A program made the translations under genes and the position numbers. A DNA stretch of 64,000 nt from [Lactobacillus] timonensis (GTDB lineage Bacteria > Bacillota > Bacilli > Lactobacillales > Lactobacillaceae), in assembly GCF_900240275.1 (NCBI RefSeq), contig NZ_LT964761.1, positions 1,013,868 to 1,077,867 on the forward strand. Reading direction: 5' to 3'. Shown here one piece after another: positions 48,135-56,824 of the stretch (its first letter is position 1; each line of letters opens with the position of its first letter). The notes beneath the pieces are model-generated. The model was not told the origin of the DNA, searched no databases, and saw nothing but the letters and a program-made list of their open reading frames with translations.

Positions 48135-49411
48135 TGCAAATGCAAGTAAATAAAGATAGTGGGATAAAATGGGTTGGTGAAATCCCAGATAATTGGGATT
48201 CTGTCCCTATTTATTATGTATCCCAGGAAGTAAGAAAGAAAAATAACAATATTTTTCAAAAAGCAGCACTGAAGTTTACGTATGGGACTATCGTTAGGAA
48301 AAAAAACTTTAGTATTGACGAAGATCCATCTTTAAGAAAAACTATTGAAAATTATAAGGTTGTAAAACCTAAAGATATAGTTATCAATGGATTAAATTTA
48401 AATTTTGACTTTGTTACTCAGCGAGTAGGCTTTGTAACTTCCCCAGGTGCTATTACTTCAGCATATATTGTTATTAGAGCGAAGAATAATATTAATGAGA
48501 AGTATTTATTATATTTGCTAAAAAGTTATGATTCAGTAAAAGCGTTCAACAATATGGGAGGAGGGGTAAGAAGAATACTAAATTTTAATATACTATCAAA
48601 GATAAAGATTCCTTTCCCACCAATGAAGGAGCAAAAGAGAATTGCTGATTTCCTTGATAAGAAATGTGGTCAAATTGACAAACTCTTAGTTCGAATCAAT
48701 GATGAAATTGAACGATTGAAAGTTTATCAAAATAGCTTAATTATAAGGACTGTAACTAAGGGATTAGATCTAAATATTTCCATGAAAGATAGCGGTATAG
48801 AGTGGGTTGGAAGCATTCCTGAATCGTGGGGAGTTGTACCTCTATATAAACTATTTAATGAAAGAAAAAGCAAAAATATTGCTGGACGAGAACAGAATCT
48901 GTTATCTCTAAGTTATGGGAAAATAAAACGAAGGGACATTAATGCTAAGGGAGGTTTGTTACCAGCAAACTTCAATACTTACAATATTGTAGAAGATGGT
49001 GATATTATCATTCGACCGACTGATTTACAAAACGATCAGCATAGCTTAAGAACTGGGATTGTTAAAGAGCATGGAATAATTACTTCTGCTTATATTGATT
49101 TGGCTCCATTGCCAAACACGAATTCAGCTTATTATCACTACCTATTGCATTCTTATGATATTGAAAAAGTGTTTTATAATATGGGGAATGGAGTACGCCA
49201 GGGGCTTAATTACAATGAGTTTTCAAAACTTAAAGTTCTGGTTCCTAGCGATAGAGAAATGTGTAATATTGTTGATTATTTGAATCGAAAAAATAGAATT
49301 TTAGATAGCTTGGTTGAAAAAAAACAACAGCAACTAAATCTCTTAAAGGAATACAAAAATTCACTTATTTATGAATATGTAACGGGCAAGAAGCAAGTAC
49401 CAAAGATGTAG
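48131..49411 (+). CDS. hsdS: Type I restriction specificity subunit
   Basis: A 426-residue HsdS with two target-recognition domains in tandem. Each half begins with the same pattern: 'KDSGIKWVGEIPDNWDSVPI' and 'KDSGIEWVGSIPESWGVVPL', and each recognition domain is followed by a conserved helix ('ADFLDKKCGQIDKLL' and 'VDYLNRKNRILDSLV'), so the bipartite target is probably asymmetric. Complete length. Overlaps the end of hsdM. An intact HsdM-HsdS pair should still methylate even though hsdR is broken. Confidence 0.95.
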   Translation: MMQMQVNKDSGIKWVGEIPDNWDSVPIYYVSQEVRKKNNNIFQKAALKFTYGTIVRKKNFSIDEDPSLRKTIENYKVVKPKDIVINGLNLNFDFVTQRVGFVTSPGAITSAYIVIRAKNNINEKYLLYLLKSYDSVKAFNNMGGGVRRILNFNILSKIKIPFPPMKEQKRIADFLDKKCGQIDKLLVRINDEIERLKVYQNSLIIRTVTKGLDLNISMKDSGIEWVGSIPESWGVVPLYKLFNERKSKNIAGREQNLLSLSYGKIKRRDINAKGGLLPANFNTYNIVEDGDIIIRPTDLQNDQHSLRTGIVKEHGIITSAYIDLAPLPNTNSAYYHYLLHSYDIEKVFYNMGNGVRQGLNYNEFSKLKVLVPSDREMCNIVDYLNRKNRILDSLVEKKQQQLNLLKEYKNSLIYEYVTGKKQVPKM

Positions 49412-49565
49412 GATGAATATATAAATGCGTGGACAGATAAATGAACGATATGATTACCAACAAGAAATAATTCAACACTTAGTTGAAGAAGATGGATATG
49501 TCGAAAGAGATCATAGTAGCTTTGATAAAAAGTTTGCTATGGATCCAGAATTACTTTTTCAGTTT

Positions 49566-50619
49566 GGCAAATTGTAAAATTTAAGTTGAACATTTAAGTG
49601 GACAGAAAAACCCATCAAGGTCTTTAATGGTGTTACCACACAATCCATTAGAAAGAAGGACCTTGATGAGCACCACTATTTTATCATTCCAGAACCGTGT
49701 TGTCATTGAAACGCTTCATAGTGAAGGACGTTCCTTGCGATACATCGCTAACTACTTAGGCTTTAGTAAGACCACCATCTTTAACGAACTTCACCGGCTA
49801 AATAGTGAGTACCAGGCTGAACTAGCGCAAACTGACTTTGAACAAAAGGTTAGTCAACGGGGGCGGAAGTCTTCGCTCACTAAAAACCTTAAACACTTGG
49901 TCGAGGAAAAGATTCAAGTCCAGAAGTGGTCCCCTGAACAAGTTGCCCATGTGGTTGGGATTGCCTACAAGACGGTCTATAACTGGATTGATCAAGGATG
50001 GCTTGATGTGCAGTTATCTGATTTGCCTGATCATGGAATACGTCGCCATCGCGCTAAAGAAAAGCGTGGTACGTTCAGTCACGGCCGCTCCATTGAGGAG
50101 CGTTCTCATAAAGTCGAAACTCGCCAGGAATTCGGCCACTTTGAAGCTGATACCGTACTTTATGGCAAACGTAAAGGTCAAGCTGTGGCTACTTTTGTGG
50201 AGCGTAAGAGTCGCCTGACAATTGTTAAACGGCTCCATGGCCGCGACAGTCAGTCCATGACTCAAGCCGTACTTGAACTAGCTAGTCAACTTCAAGACAA
50301 GCTCAAGACGCTGACCGTGGATCATGGGAAAGAGTTCGCTAACTATCAGACAATTGAGCAGCAAACTGGTACTCCGGTTTATTTTGCCCATGCTTATTCA
50401 CCACATGAACGCGGTAGTAATGAGAACCGTAACCGAGTTTTGCGACGGTTTATTCCCAAGGGACAAGCCATTGAAGAACTAAGTGATTACCAACTGGTTC
50501 AAATCAATTGGTATCTGAATTCACGGCCACTTAAATGTCTTAATTGGCATACACCAATCGAGATCTTCTTGCTTAATCTACGTCACTAAATTCGTTCAAG
50601 TTATTTCTTGCAATCTGCC
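49566..50619 (+). mobile_element. IS30-family insertion sequence, copy 1 (inside hsdR)
   Basis: A 1054-base element with 26-base imperfect terminal repeats (left GGCAAATTGTAAAATTT..., right inverse GGCAGATTGCAAGAAAT...). The target duplication is GTTT (49562-49565 and 50620-50623), and excision restores the hsdR frame, so this is a simple and probably recent insertion. Confidence 0.93.
49666..50589 (+). CDS. IS30-family transposase
   Basis: A 307-residue DDE transposase. An N-terminal helix-turn-helix ('LRYIANYLGFSKTTIFNEL') and the catalytic core with 'FGHFEADTVLYGKRKG' (first Asp), 'TLTVDHGKEFANYQ' (second Asp) and 'NRVLRRFIPKG' region (Glu in 'ERGSNENRN') are visible. The ATG at 49666 follows AGAAGGA by 6 bases; a longer frame from 49627 is possible but the second copy of the element supports 307 residues. 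Confidence 0.93.
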   Translation: MSTTILSFQNRVVIETLHSEGRSLRYIANYLGFSKTTIFNELHRLNSEYQAELAQTDFEQKVSQRGRKSSLTKNLKHLVEEKIQVQKWSPEQVAHVVGIAYKTVYNWIDQGWLDVQLSDLPDHGIRRHRAKEKRGTFSHGRSIEERSHKVETRQEFGHFEADTVLYGKRKGQAVATFVERKSRLTIVKRLHGRDSQSMTQAVLELASQLQDKLKTLTVDHGKEFANYQTIEQQTGTPVYFAHAYSPHERGSNENRNRVLRRFIPKGQAIEELSDYQLVQINWYLNSRPLKCLNWHTPIEIFLLNLRH

Positions 50620-53496
50620 GTTTTTAAAGGATACTCAACCAAAAAAATTAGAAGAATTAACTAAACAATTTAAGGAAGATACTGAAGAGACAATCATTAA
50701 CACCATTAATAAATTTATCATTAGTAAGAAAGGAAGCCTACTTTCTGCGTTAAAACACGGTGTTGATGTTAACAATCAACATTTAACCTTGCTATATGGG
50801 AAACCAGCTACTGACTTTAATCCTGAACTCTCAAAGTTGTATTCAGAAAATATTTTTTCTGTAATGCAAGAGGTATATGCGGATAAAGAGAATAAAGAGC
50901 GAATTGATCTCGTAATCTTTATAAATGGATTTGCTGTAATTAGCTTCGAGCTTAAAAGCAATAGCCAAGGACAAAATTACGAGAATGCAATCAAACAATA
51001 TCGGACATCGCGTAATCCTAAAGATCGTTTATTTCTTTTTAAAGCAGGATGTTTAGTAAACTTTGCTATGGATACTGAAGAAGTTTATATGACTACCAAG
51101 TTAGCAAAAGAGAAGACGTTCTTTATGCCTTTCAACATGGGAAAAGGGGAAGGTATAAATTCTGGTGCAGGGAATCCACACTTTCCTGATAAATATAGTG
51201 TTTCTTATATGTGGGAGGATATTCTAAGAAAAGAAACTTTAGTTGAATTGATTACCAAATTTATCTTTATTGAGGCTAAGGAAAGTAAAGATCCGCTGAC
51301 TGGGAAGAGAAGGGTAAAGCAACAATTAATTTTCCCAAGATATCATCAGTTAGATGTGATTCGTAAAACTTTAGCTGATTTGAAGATCAATAAGACATCA
51401 CAAAATTATTTAATTCAGCACTCTGCTGGATCAGGAAAAACTAACTCTATTGCATGGCTTGCACATAGACTAGCTAGTCTTCATGACGATGATAATCAAA
51501 TTATTTTTAATAATGTCATCATTATGACGGACAGGGTGGTCGTGGATCGACAGCTACAAAAAGCAATAATGGGTATTGAACATAAAGCTGGCCTTATTCG
51601 TGTTATGGATGATAAATGTACGTCTGAGGATCTTAAGCTGGCATTAGAAAGCAACACTAAAATTGTGGTTACTACGATCCAAAAATTTCCATACGTTGTT
51701 GATTTGATTAAGGATGATAGTAATTCGTCTGATGTTTCACTTAAAAATAAGAAATTTGCCGTGATTATTGATGAAGCACACTCGTCAACTGCTGGTAAAG
51801 ATATGATGGCTGTGACTGAAGCTTTATCATCATCGGATAAATTCTATGAACAGGACATTCAAGATCAATTAGTACAAGAAATTGAAAGCTCTGGAAAGCA
51901 AAAGAATGTAAGTATGTTTGCTTTTACAGCAACACCTAAGCCAACTACCTTACGCCTCTTTGGACGCTTAGATAAACATGGTAATTATCGAGCATTCCAT
52001 TTGTATAGTATGAAACAGGCTATTGAAGAAGGATTTATTCTTGATGTTTTAGCTAATTACACGACCTATCAAACATACTATGAACTTAATAAAGAGATTG
52101 CTGATGATCCAGAATTAAAGACGGCTGATGCAAAACGACAAATAGCTCAGCAAATAGATTTAGATGATCAGAATATTTCTCAACGAACAAAAATTATTAT
52201 TGACCATTTCAGAGAACATGTGATGTCAGAATTAGGTAATCAAGCAAAAGCAATGGTTATTATGTCATCTCGTAAGGCAGCGGTTAAGTATCGACAAGCA
52301 TTTGAAAATTATATTAACGAACATCATTATGATGATATGGGGATGCTTGTTGCCTTTTCTGGCAACGTTAACTCAGATGATGATAACAAGGAATATACTG
52401 AGGCTTCAATGAATGGTTTACCAGAAGACCGTACAGCTAAAGAGTTTAATAAACCTGGATATCGTTTCTTACTAGTAGCTAATAAATATCAAGTTGGATT
52501 TGACCAACCTAAGTTATCTGCTATGTACGTCATGAAAAAATTACGTGGAGTCAATGCAGTACAAACACTTTCTCGCTTAAATCGTATCTGCCCACCATAT
52601 GAAAAGACTCCATTTGTATTGGATTTTGTTAATGACTATAAGGATATTGAGGCCGCCTTTGCTCCTTATTACACGACCACTTTATTAGCAGATACGGTTA
52701 ATCCACAATTGGTTTATAACCTAGTAGAAAAAATTGATGGGTTCTATATAATTGATCCGCAAAATGTGGAGGGTGCAAACAACATTATTCATAAAGCAAA
52801 AATTCAAAGTCGAGATAAGAAGAATCTTAATTTCTACTTTGGCGCTACAGAAAAGAAAATAAAAGAATTAGACGAAAATACCCAACGAGAAGTTTTGACT
52901 ACGTTAAAGCATTTTGTGCGCTGCTATGAGTTTCTTTTGCAAGTATCTAGCCTTAAAGACGAAGAACTGCAGAAACTATATAATTATGTATCTTATTTGA
53001 TGAAGTACGTAAATATTAGCCGTCCAGGACAGGGTTATGATCTGACTGGAAAAATAAAAGCCAGCAAGTTTACCCAGAAACAGACGGGCCAACATATATC
53101 AGGTACGAAACGGTCAAATCCAGTAGTAAAGTTACCAATGGCTGATGATGTTGAACTTAGTGAAGCAAAGAAGGAAAAATTATCCAAAATTATCGAAGAA
53201 ATTAACCAAACAACTGGGTCTAATTTTGACAAGGATGTAGCTGTTAAATCGATGCTTCAAATTAGGGACCTAATGATGAAGTCAAATAACTTAAGGAGCA
53301 GTGCAAAAAATAACAATGAGCATGACTTTGAACTATCATACTTTGATCATATTGACGATATGTTGATTGAGGGTCTTGAACATAATAAAGACTTTTTCAC
53401 TTTGCTACTCAACAACGATGATATTAAGAAAGAGGTTTTGGGAACTTTTGCAGGGGAAATTTATAAATCATTGCGTGAAAGTGAAGTGAAACAGTA

Positions 53497-54099
53497 GTGA
53501 AGAAAGATGTGCTTTCAATTAAGAATAGGGAAGATTTAGTTGAAGTAATTGCTCCCGACATAAAAGCTATAGATGAAGCAATTAAGTCTAGCGATGAAGA
53601 AAAAATGAAAAATATACATTTAAAGATTGATGGCAAGTACTCAACATATATACCAGGATTTGGGAAAAGTATGTATGGGTACAGTAGTGCTGACGGCTTC
53701 GCCTATAACTATATGGGAAAGGAATCATATCTTCACAACTTACGTATCATGAAAGGAAGACTAGAAGGGTACCTTTGCGGTTTTCCAACTCCTCAAAATT
53801 CAAAGATATCACAGGATATTAGTGTGAGTGTACCTGTTTCAAATTCCAATGACATTAATATAAATCTTTCATTTAAGGATGCTAGGAAGCAAATAGAGGA
53901 AATGCCAGGGTTGAATGAGGCCGAGACCGAAGAACTGAAGACAAAAATTAATGAGCTAGAACAAATAAATAATGAGAAAATATCAAAAAAGAAAAAATGG
54001 GAAAAGGTAAAACCTATCATTTCTTTTGTATTGGATAAAGGGGCAGATGTTGCAATTACAATTATGGGGTTAATACTTCAAATGAAACTTGGCATTTAA
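53497..54099 (+). CDS. Unknown protein at the end of the type I restriction operon
   Basis: A 200-residue protein starting with GTG overlapping the hsdR stop (TAGTG). The N-terminal half is charged. The middle contains 'SNSNDININLSFKDARKQI', and the C-terminal 70 residues are helical with a terminal amphipathic helix ('KGADVAITIMGLILQMKL'). I recall similar C-terminal helical modules in other small proteins of bacterial defence loci, without a defined function. No catalytic motif is visible. Position suggests a helper or effector of the restriction/anticodon-nuclease locus. Confidence 0.55.
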   Translation: MKKDVLSIKNREDLVEVIAPDIKAIDEAIKSSDEEKMKNIHLKIDGKYSTYIPGFGKSMYGYSSADGFAYNYMGKESYLHNLRIMKGRLEGYLCGFPTPQNSKISQDISVSVPVSNSNDININLSFKDARKQIEEMPGLNEAETEELKTKINELEQINNEKISKKKKWEKVKPIISFVLDKGADVAITIMGLILQMKLGI

Positions 54100-54387
54100 T
54101 TTTCCGCAAACACCTTAAACTATTTTTTAGAATTTATGTGTTCCCGCAAACCGGTAATAATTTGAGCGTTGATGTTTATCTCAAAAGCATGGCAATATTT
54201 GGTATTATGAAAGCGAGTTAACAAACACAATGTTTTTGATTAATCAAAGCTAATTGGTTAACATAGCCGTTAATCCAGAATGTGTAATTGACAACATCAG
54301 CTCGTGGCATGTTGAGAGTGTTACGGTCCTGGAACGTACAGATAAATAGCCTGCAAACGCCGGTATGCCGGCATTCTTGATCGATAA

Positions 54388-54438
54388 AAAGTGTACTAAT
54401 TCCTCTATTGGTAATTGGAATTAGTACACTTTTTGCTT
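54388..54438 (+). terminator. Terminator inside the right repeat
   Basis: A 16-base perfect stem (54388-54403 with 54418-54433), a 14-base loop and a T-run; the counterpart of the terminator after rlmD. Confidence 0.85.
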
Positions 54439-54724
54439 ATTGAGCTAGAGGGTCGAGTGGATAGTGTGCTGGATTTTCGGGTTGTGTAGACCAGTGTCCA
54501 TTTTGGAGAGTTGAGTTGGTTAAGGTGATGAGAAAAGCTGTAATGGTTAATATGACGGGGATAAGAGCGTGCGTAAAAATGGCTGATTTTGGGGTCTTTA
54601 AGTTGAGTTGATTAAGGTAATGTAACAGTGTTGGCTTTCTTTAATTTAGTTATCATTATCGAGCAGAGTAGGACACTCAACTGTAATTTAAGAAAAGATA
54701 GTTATAAGGGTAGAAAATTATAAA

Positions 54725-54763
54725 ATGGCCAATCGTCAAATTGAGATTGAAAATAAAGAGATG
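54725..54763 (+). pseudogene. Remnant of a second mrr gene
   Basis: ATG at 54725 opens MANRQIEIENKEM, matching the intact Mrr N-terminus at 11 of 13 positions or better, and then homology ends abruptly; the frame continues to a stop at 54830-54832 through unrelated sequence. The rest of the gene has been lost. Confidence 0.75.
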
Positions 54764-54797
54764 TTTTTTAGTGGTGGTATTGCATCTCATCTAATAA

Positions 54798-54841
54798 ACG
54801 CCGTTTGTAAAATTAAGTTACGCCGTTTGTAAAATTAAGTT
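54798..54841 (+). repeat. Tandem 22-base repeat
   Basis: ACGCCGTTTGTAAAATTAAG plus TT occurs twice head to tail. The unit resembles the IS30 terminus (TTGTAAAATTTAAGTTG), so it may be a scar of insertion sequence ends at the junction where the mrr remnant stops. Confidence 0.6.
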
Positions 54842-54948
54842 AGAAAGATGAAAAAGCCATTTGTGATAGACTTTTGAATATCCCTAATCAAAAAAAAAGG
54901 CAATCATAAATGACCTATAAACATCTCGGGTCATAATATTTACATTAG

Positions 54949-54957
54949 TGCTATAAT
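54949..54957 (+). promoter_or_regulatory. Extended -10 promoter of the surface protein gene
   Basis: TG, one base, TATAAT (54952-54957), 37 bases before the ATG at 54994, with GGAGGGGGAAGG between them. Confidence 0.55.
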
Positions 54958-54993
54958 AAAAGGGAAATTAATTTTTGGAGGGGGAAGGAAACG

Positions 54994-56544
54994 ATGTTTT
55001 CAAAAAATAATCATTTGCTAACTGATCGTCAATGTACGCACCAAAAGCCTAAATTTGCTTTACGGAAGCTGAGTATTGGGGTAGCTTCTGTCCTGTTGGG
55101 AACTATTTTCTTGATGGGTGAAGCTAATGTCCAGGCGGACACGGTTACTGATGCTAATCAAGAGAACCCAGTTATCGCTACGACGACTGCTGATACTAAT
55201 CAAGAGAACCCAGTTATCGCTACGACGACTGCTGATACTCAAAATAAAAGTACAAGCAAAAGCAATATTGATCAGGCTAAACAACTGATTAATAATCAGA
55301 CTACTGTGGTAGAAAATGAGAAGCCTGCTAATCCATTGCCAGACTATAAGCCGATAACGTATGTTAACTATGATGCCGTAAGTATCTATCCTGCGAATGA
55401 TGCTCAGGGGAACCCATCAGTCTATGTGAAGGATCATATATTTGATAATGTTCATAAGCCAGGCGATCGGGTTTATGACTTCATTAAGGGTGCTAATGGT
55501 TGGTCTTCCGGTGTTTATTACTATCACCAAAACAAACAACATACGGCTGGTTACCATGCTTTGACACCGGTGGATGCCAATGATCGTTCCAAGGGTTATC
55601 AAGTTCCGGATTTTGAAGCCGACATTTTAGGTGGCGAAAGGATTGCCTTAGATAAAGATGGCCATTTAATTGGTGCCTATCCGGGTGAAAGTCATTATAG
55701 TAGTATGGCACCAGGAGCGGCTGTAAATACTTATATAACGCTTCATCCTGATCGGCAACGAGTAGAGATTAACTTTTTGGATCAAACCACTAATAGCTCC
55801 TTAGGAAAAGTTGTTTTGTGGGGATACAGTGGGGTCCAAAGTCAATTTAAGGTTGATGATTTATTAGCTAAATTGAAATCTTTAGGATTTGAAGTTACTT
55901 CGTCTGATTTTCAAAATGGCTTCCATTACGATAGTACTAACAACGATTACTATAGCAGCTCCGATCCTAATCAGTGGCAAGATAATCAGTTACAGTCCTT
56001 TACAATTGTCCTCAGCCATCAACAATCAACTGAGAATGGTCAAAAGACCATTACGAGAACCATCCATTATAAGTACAGTGATGGTAGTCAAGCCCAACCA
56101 GATAAGGTACAAACGATTACCTTAACCCGGACGGGTTCTAAGGATGCAGTTACAGGCGAAATTACCTGGGGTGCTTGGTCGACGGGTAGTTTTGATGCTG
56201 TTACTAGCCCAACGATTGCTGGCTACACTCCAGACTATGCCCAGATTGATGCTGAAACCGTTGATGGTAATAGTACGGACATCGAACAGACCGTTACTTA
56301 CATCAAGGACCAAGTTGCTACTCCTGATGATAGTCAGGGAACTAAGGGAAACCAGCATACAAAAACTAATACTACTAGCCAAGAGACCGATAATTTGACT
56401 AAGAATAGCCTAACTAGTAATAAACAGCAGGCTAATCGATTGCCTAAGACAGGTAACCAAAGTGAAACTGGTGCTGTGGCATTAGGTTTAGCAACGATGC
56501 TGGGTATGTTAGGCTTAGCCGGGTTAAAGCGTAAGCATCAATAG
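54994..56544 (+). CDS. LPXTG cell-wall anchored surface protein (MucBP/Mub-like)
   Basis: A 516-residue surface protein. The YSIRK-type signal ('KFALRKLSIGVASVLLGT', about 22-40) is followed by cleavage near 'VQADT'. Residues about 53-80 carry a 14-residue direct repeat (NQENPVIATTTADT-type, encoded by a 42-base tandem repeat). The unique region (about 110-340) is followed by a Mub/MucBP-like module ('RTIHYKYSDGSQAQPDKVQ' to 'IEQTVTYIKD'). The C-terminus has 'RLPKTGNQS', a hydrophobic helix and 'KRKHQ', the sortase signal. It probably binds mucus or matrix at the cell surface. Good ribosome binding site. Cargo of the accessory region. Confidence 0.9.
   Translation: MFSKNNHLLTDRQCTHQKPKFALRKLSIGVASVLLGTIFLMGEANVQADTVTDANQENPVIATTTADTNQENPVIATTTADTQNKSTSKSNIDQAKQLINNQTTVVENEKPANPLPDYKPITYVNYDAVSIYPANDAQGNPSVYVKDHIFDNVHKPGDRVYDFIKGANGWSSGVYYYHQNKQHTAGYHALTPVDANDRSKGYQVPDFEADILGGERIALDKDGHLIGAYPGESHYSSMAPGAAVNTYITLHPDRQRVEINFLDQTTNSSLGKVVLWGYSGVQSQFKVDDLLAKLKSLGFEVTSSDFQNGFHYDSTNNDYYSSSDPNQWQDNQLQSFTIVLSHQQSTENGQKTITRTIHYKYSDGSQAQPDKVQTITLTRTGSKDAVTGEITWGAWSTGSFDAVTSPTIAGYTPDYAQIDAETVDGNSTDIEQTVTYIKDQVATPDDSQGTKGNQHTKTNTTSQETDNLTKNSLTSNKQQANRLPKTGNQSETGAVALGLATMLGMLGLAGLKRKHQ
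55150..55233 (+). repeat. 42-base tandem repeat in surface protein gene
   Basis: Two in-frame copies of a 42-base unit (55150-55191 and 55192-55233), differing at one or two positions, encode a 14-residue repeat; copy number could vary by slippage. Confidence 0.85.
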
Positions 56545-56565
56545 GCTGAATAACTAGAAAGCGAC

Positions 56566-56597
56566 ACTCAGCTAAAATGGCTGAGTACATCTTTTCT
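56566..56597 (+). terminator. Intrinsic terminator of the surface protein gene
   Basis: A 7-base perfect stem (56566-56572 with 56580-56586) and a following T-rich stretch. Confidence 0.6.
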
Positions 56598-56702
56598 ACT
56601 CAAAGTCAAGTTATATCAGTGCTTAATTACTGTTTTGGCCTGACTTTTTGAGTTTATTATTACCAATAACAGTTTTGGACACTGATTTTGTGTGGCGAAT
56701 TG

Positions 56703-56822
56703 TCAAACTAAGTGCAACGGTTTATCAAAAAATACTTCATATGGGGTTTCATAATTTAACACTTTGCGCGGACGTTGATTTAACTGCTTTTGGTAGTGTT
56801 CAACGTCCTGTTCTGTATAATT
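56703..56822 (-). pseudogene. IS30-family transposase C-terminal relic
   Basis: The minus strand encodes about 39 residues ending in a TGA at 56705-56703 and including 'QLNQRPRKVLNYETPYEVFF', the typical end of IS30-family transposases from another subgroup than the intact copies. The 5' part is cut off where the ISL3 element begins (56825). The remaining bases of the gap 56598-56702 show no gene. Confidence 0.8.
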
Positions 56823-56824
56823 AT

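Larger units (their letters stand above)
49425..53497 (+). pseudogene. hsdR: Type I restriction endonuclease subunit interrupted by IS30
   Basis: The ATG at 49425 (AGGATG upstream) opens HsdR, but after 47 codons an IS30 element (49566-50619) intervenes. Removing the element and one copy of the GTTT duplication joins '...DPELLFQF' in frame to 'LKDTQPKKLEEL...', giving an uninterrupted product of 1004 residues, the usual HsdR length. The downstream part keeps the nuclease core ('IDLVIFINGF', 'ISFELKSN'), Walker A 'SAGSGKTNSIAWLAHRL', 'VIIDEAHSSTAGKDM' and 'LFGRLDKHGNY', so only the first part is separated. A truncated protein could start at ATG 50789. Whether it is active is doubtful. Confidence 0.93.
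54307..54772 (+). repeat. Right copy of the rlmD tail-mrr direct repeat
   Basis: A diverged copy of 16373-16836. It begins with the final 14 codons of an rlmD homologue (HVESVTVLERTDK then stop), continues through a perfect terminator hairpin and an AT-rich spacer, and ends within the first codons of an mrr homologue. The 200 bases before it (54100-54306) show no gene. Confidence 0.85.

Noticed and set aside
54798-54841. Attachment core of an integrative element
   Set aside because: The unit is a tandem repeat resembling an insertion-sequence end, and no matching copy was seen at the left border near 16.4 or 18.1 kb.
55150-55233. CRISPR-like repeat
   Set aside because: Only two adjacent in-frame units without spacers, coding for a peptide repeat in a surface protein.
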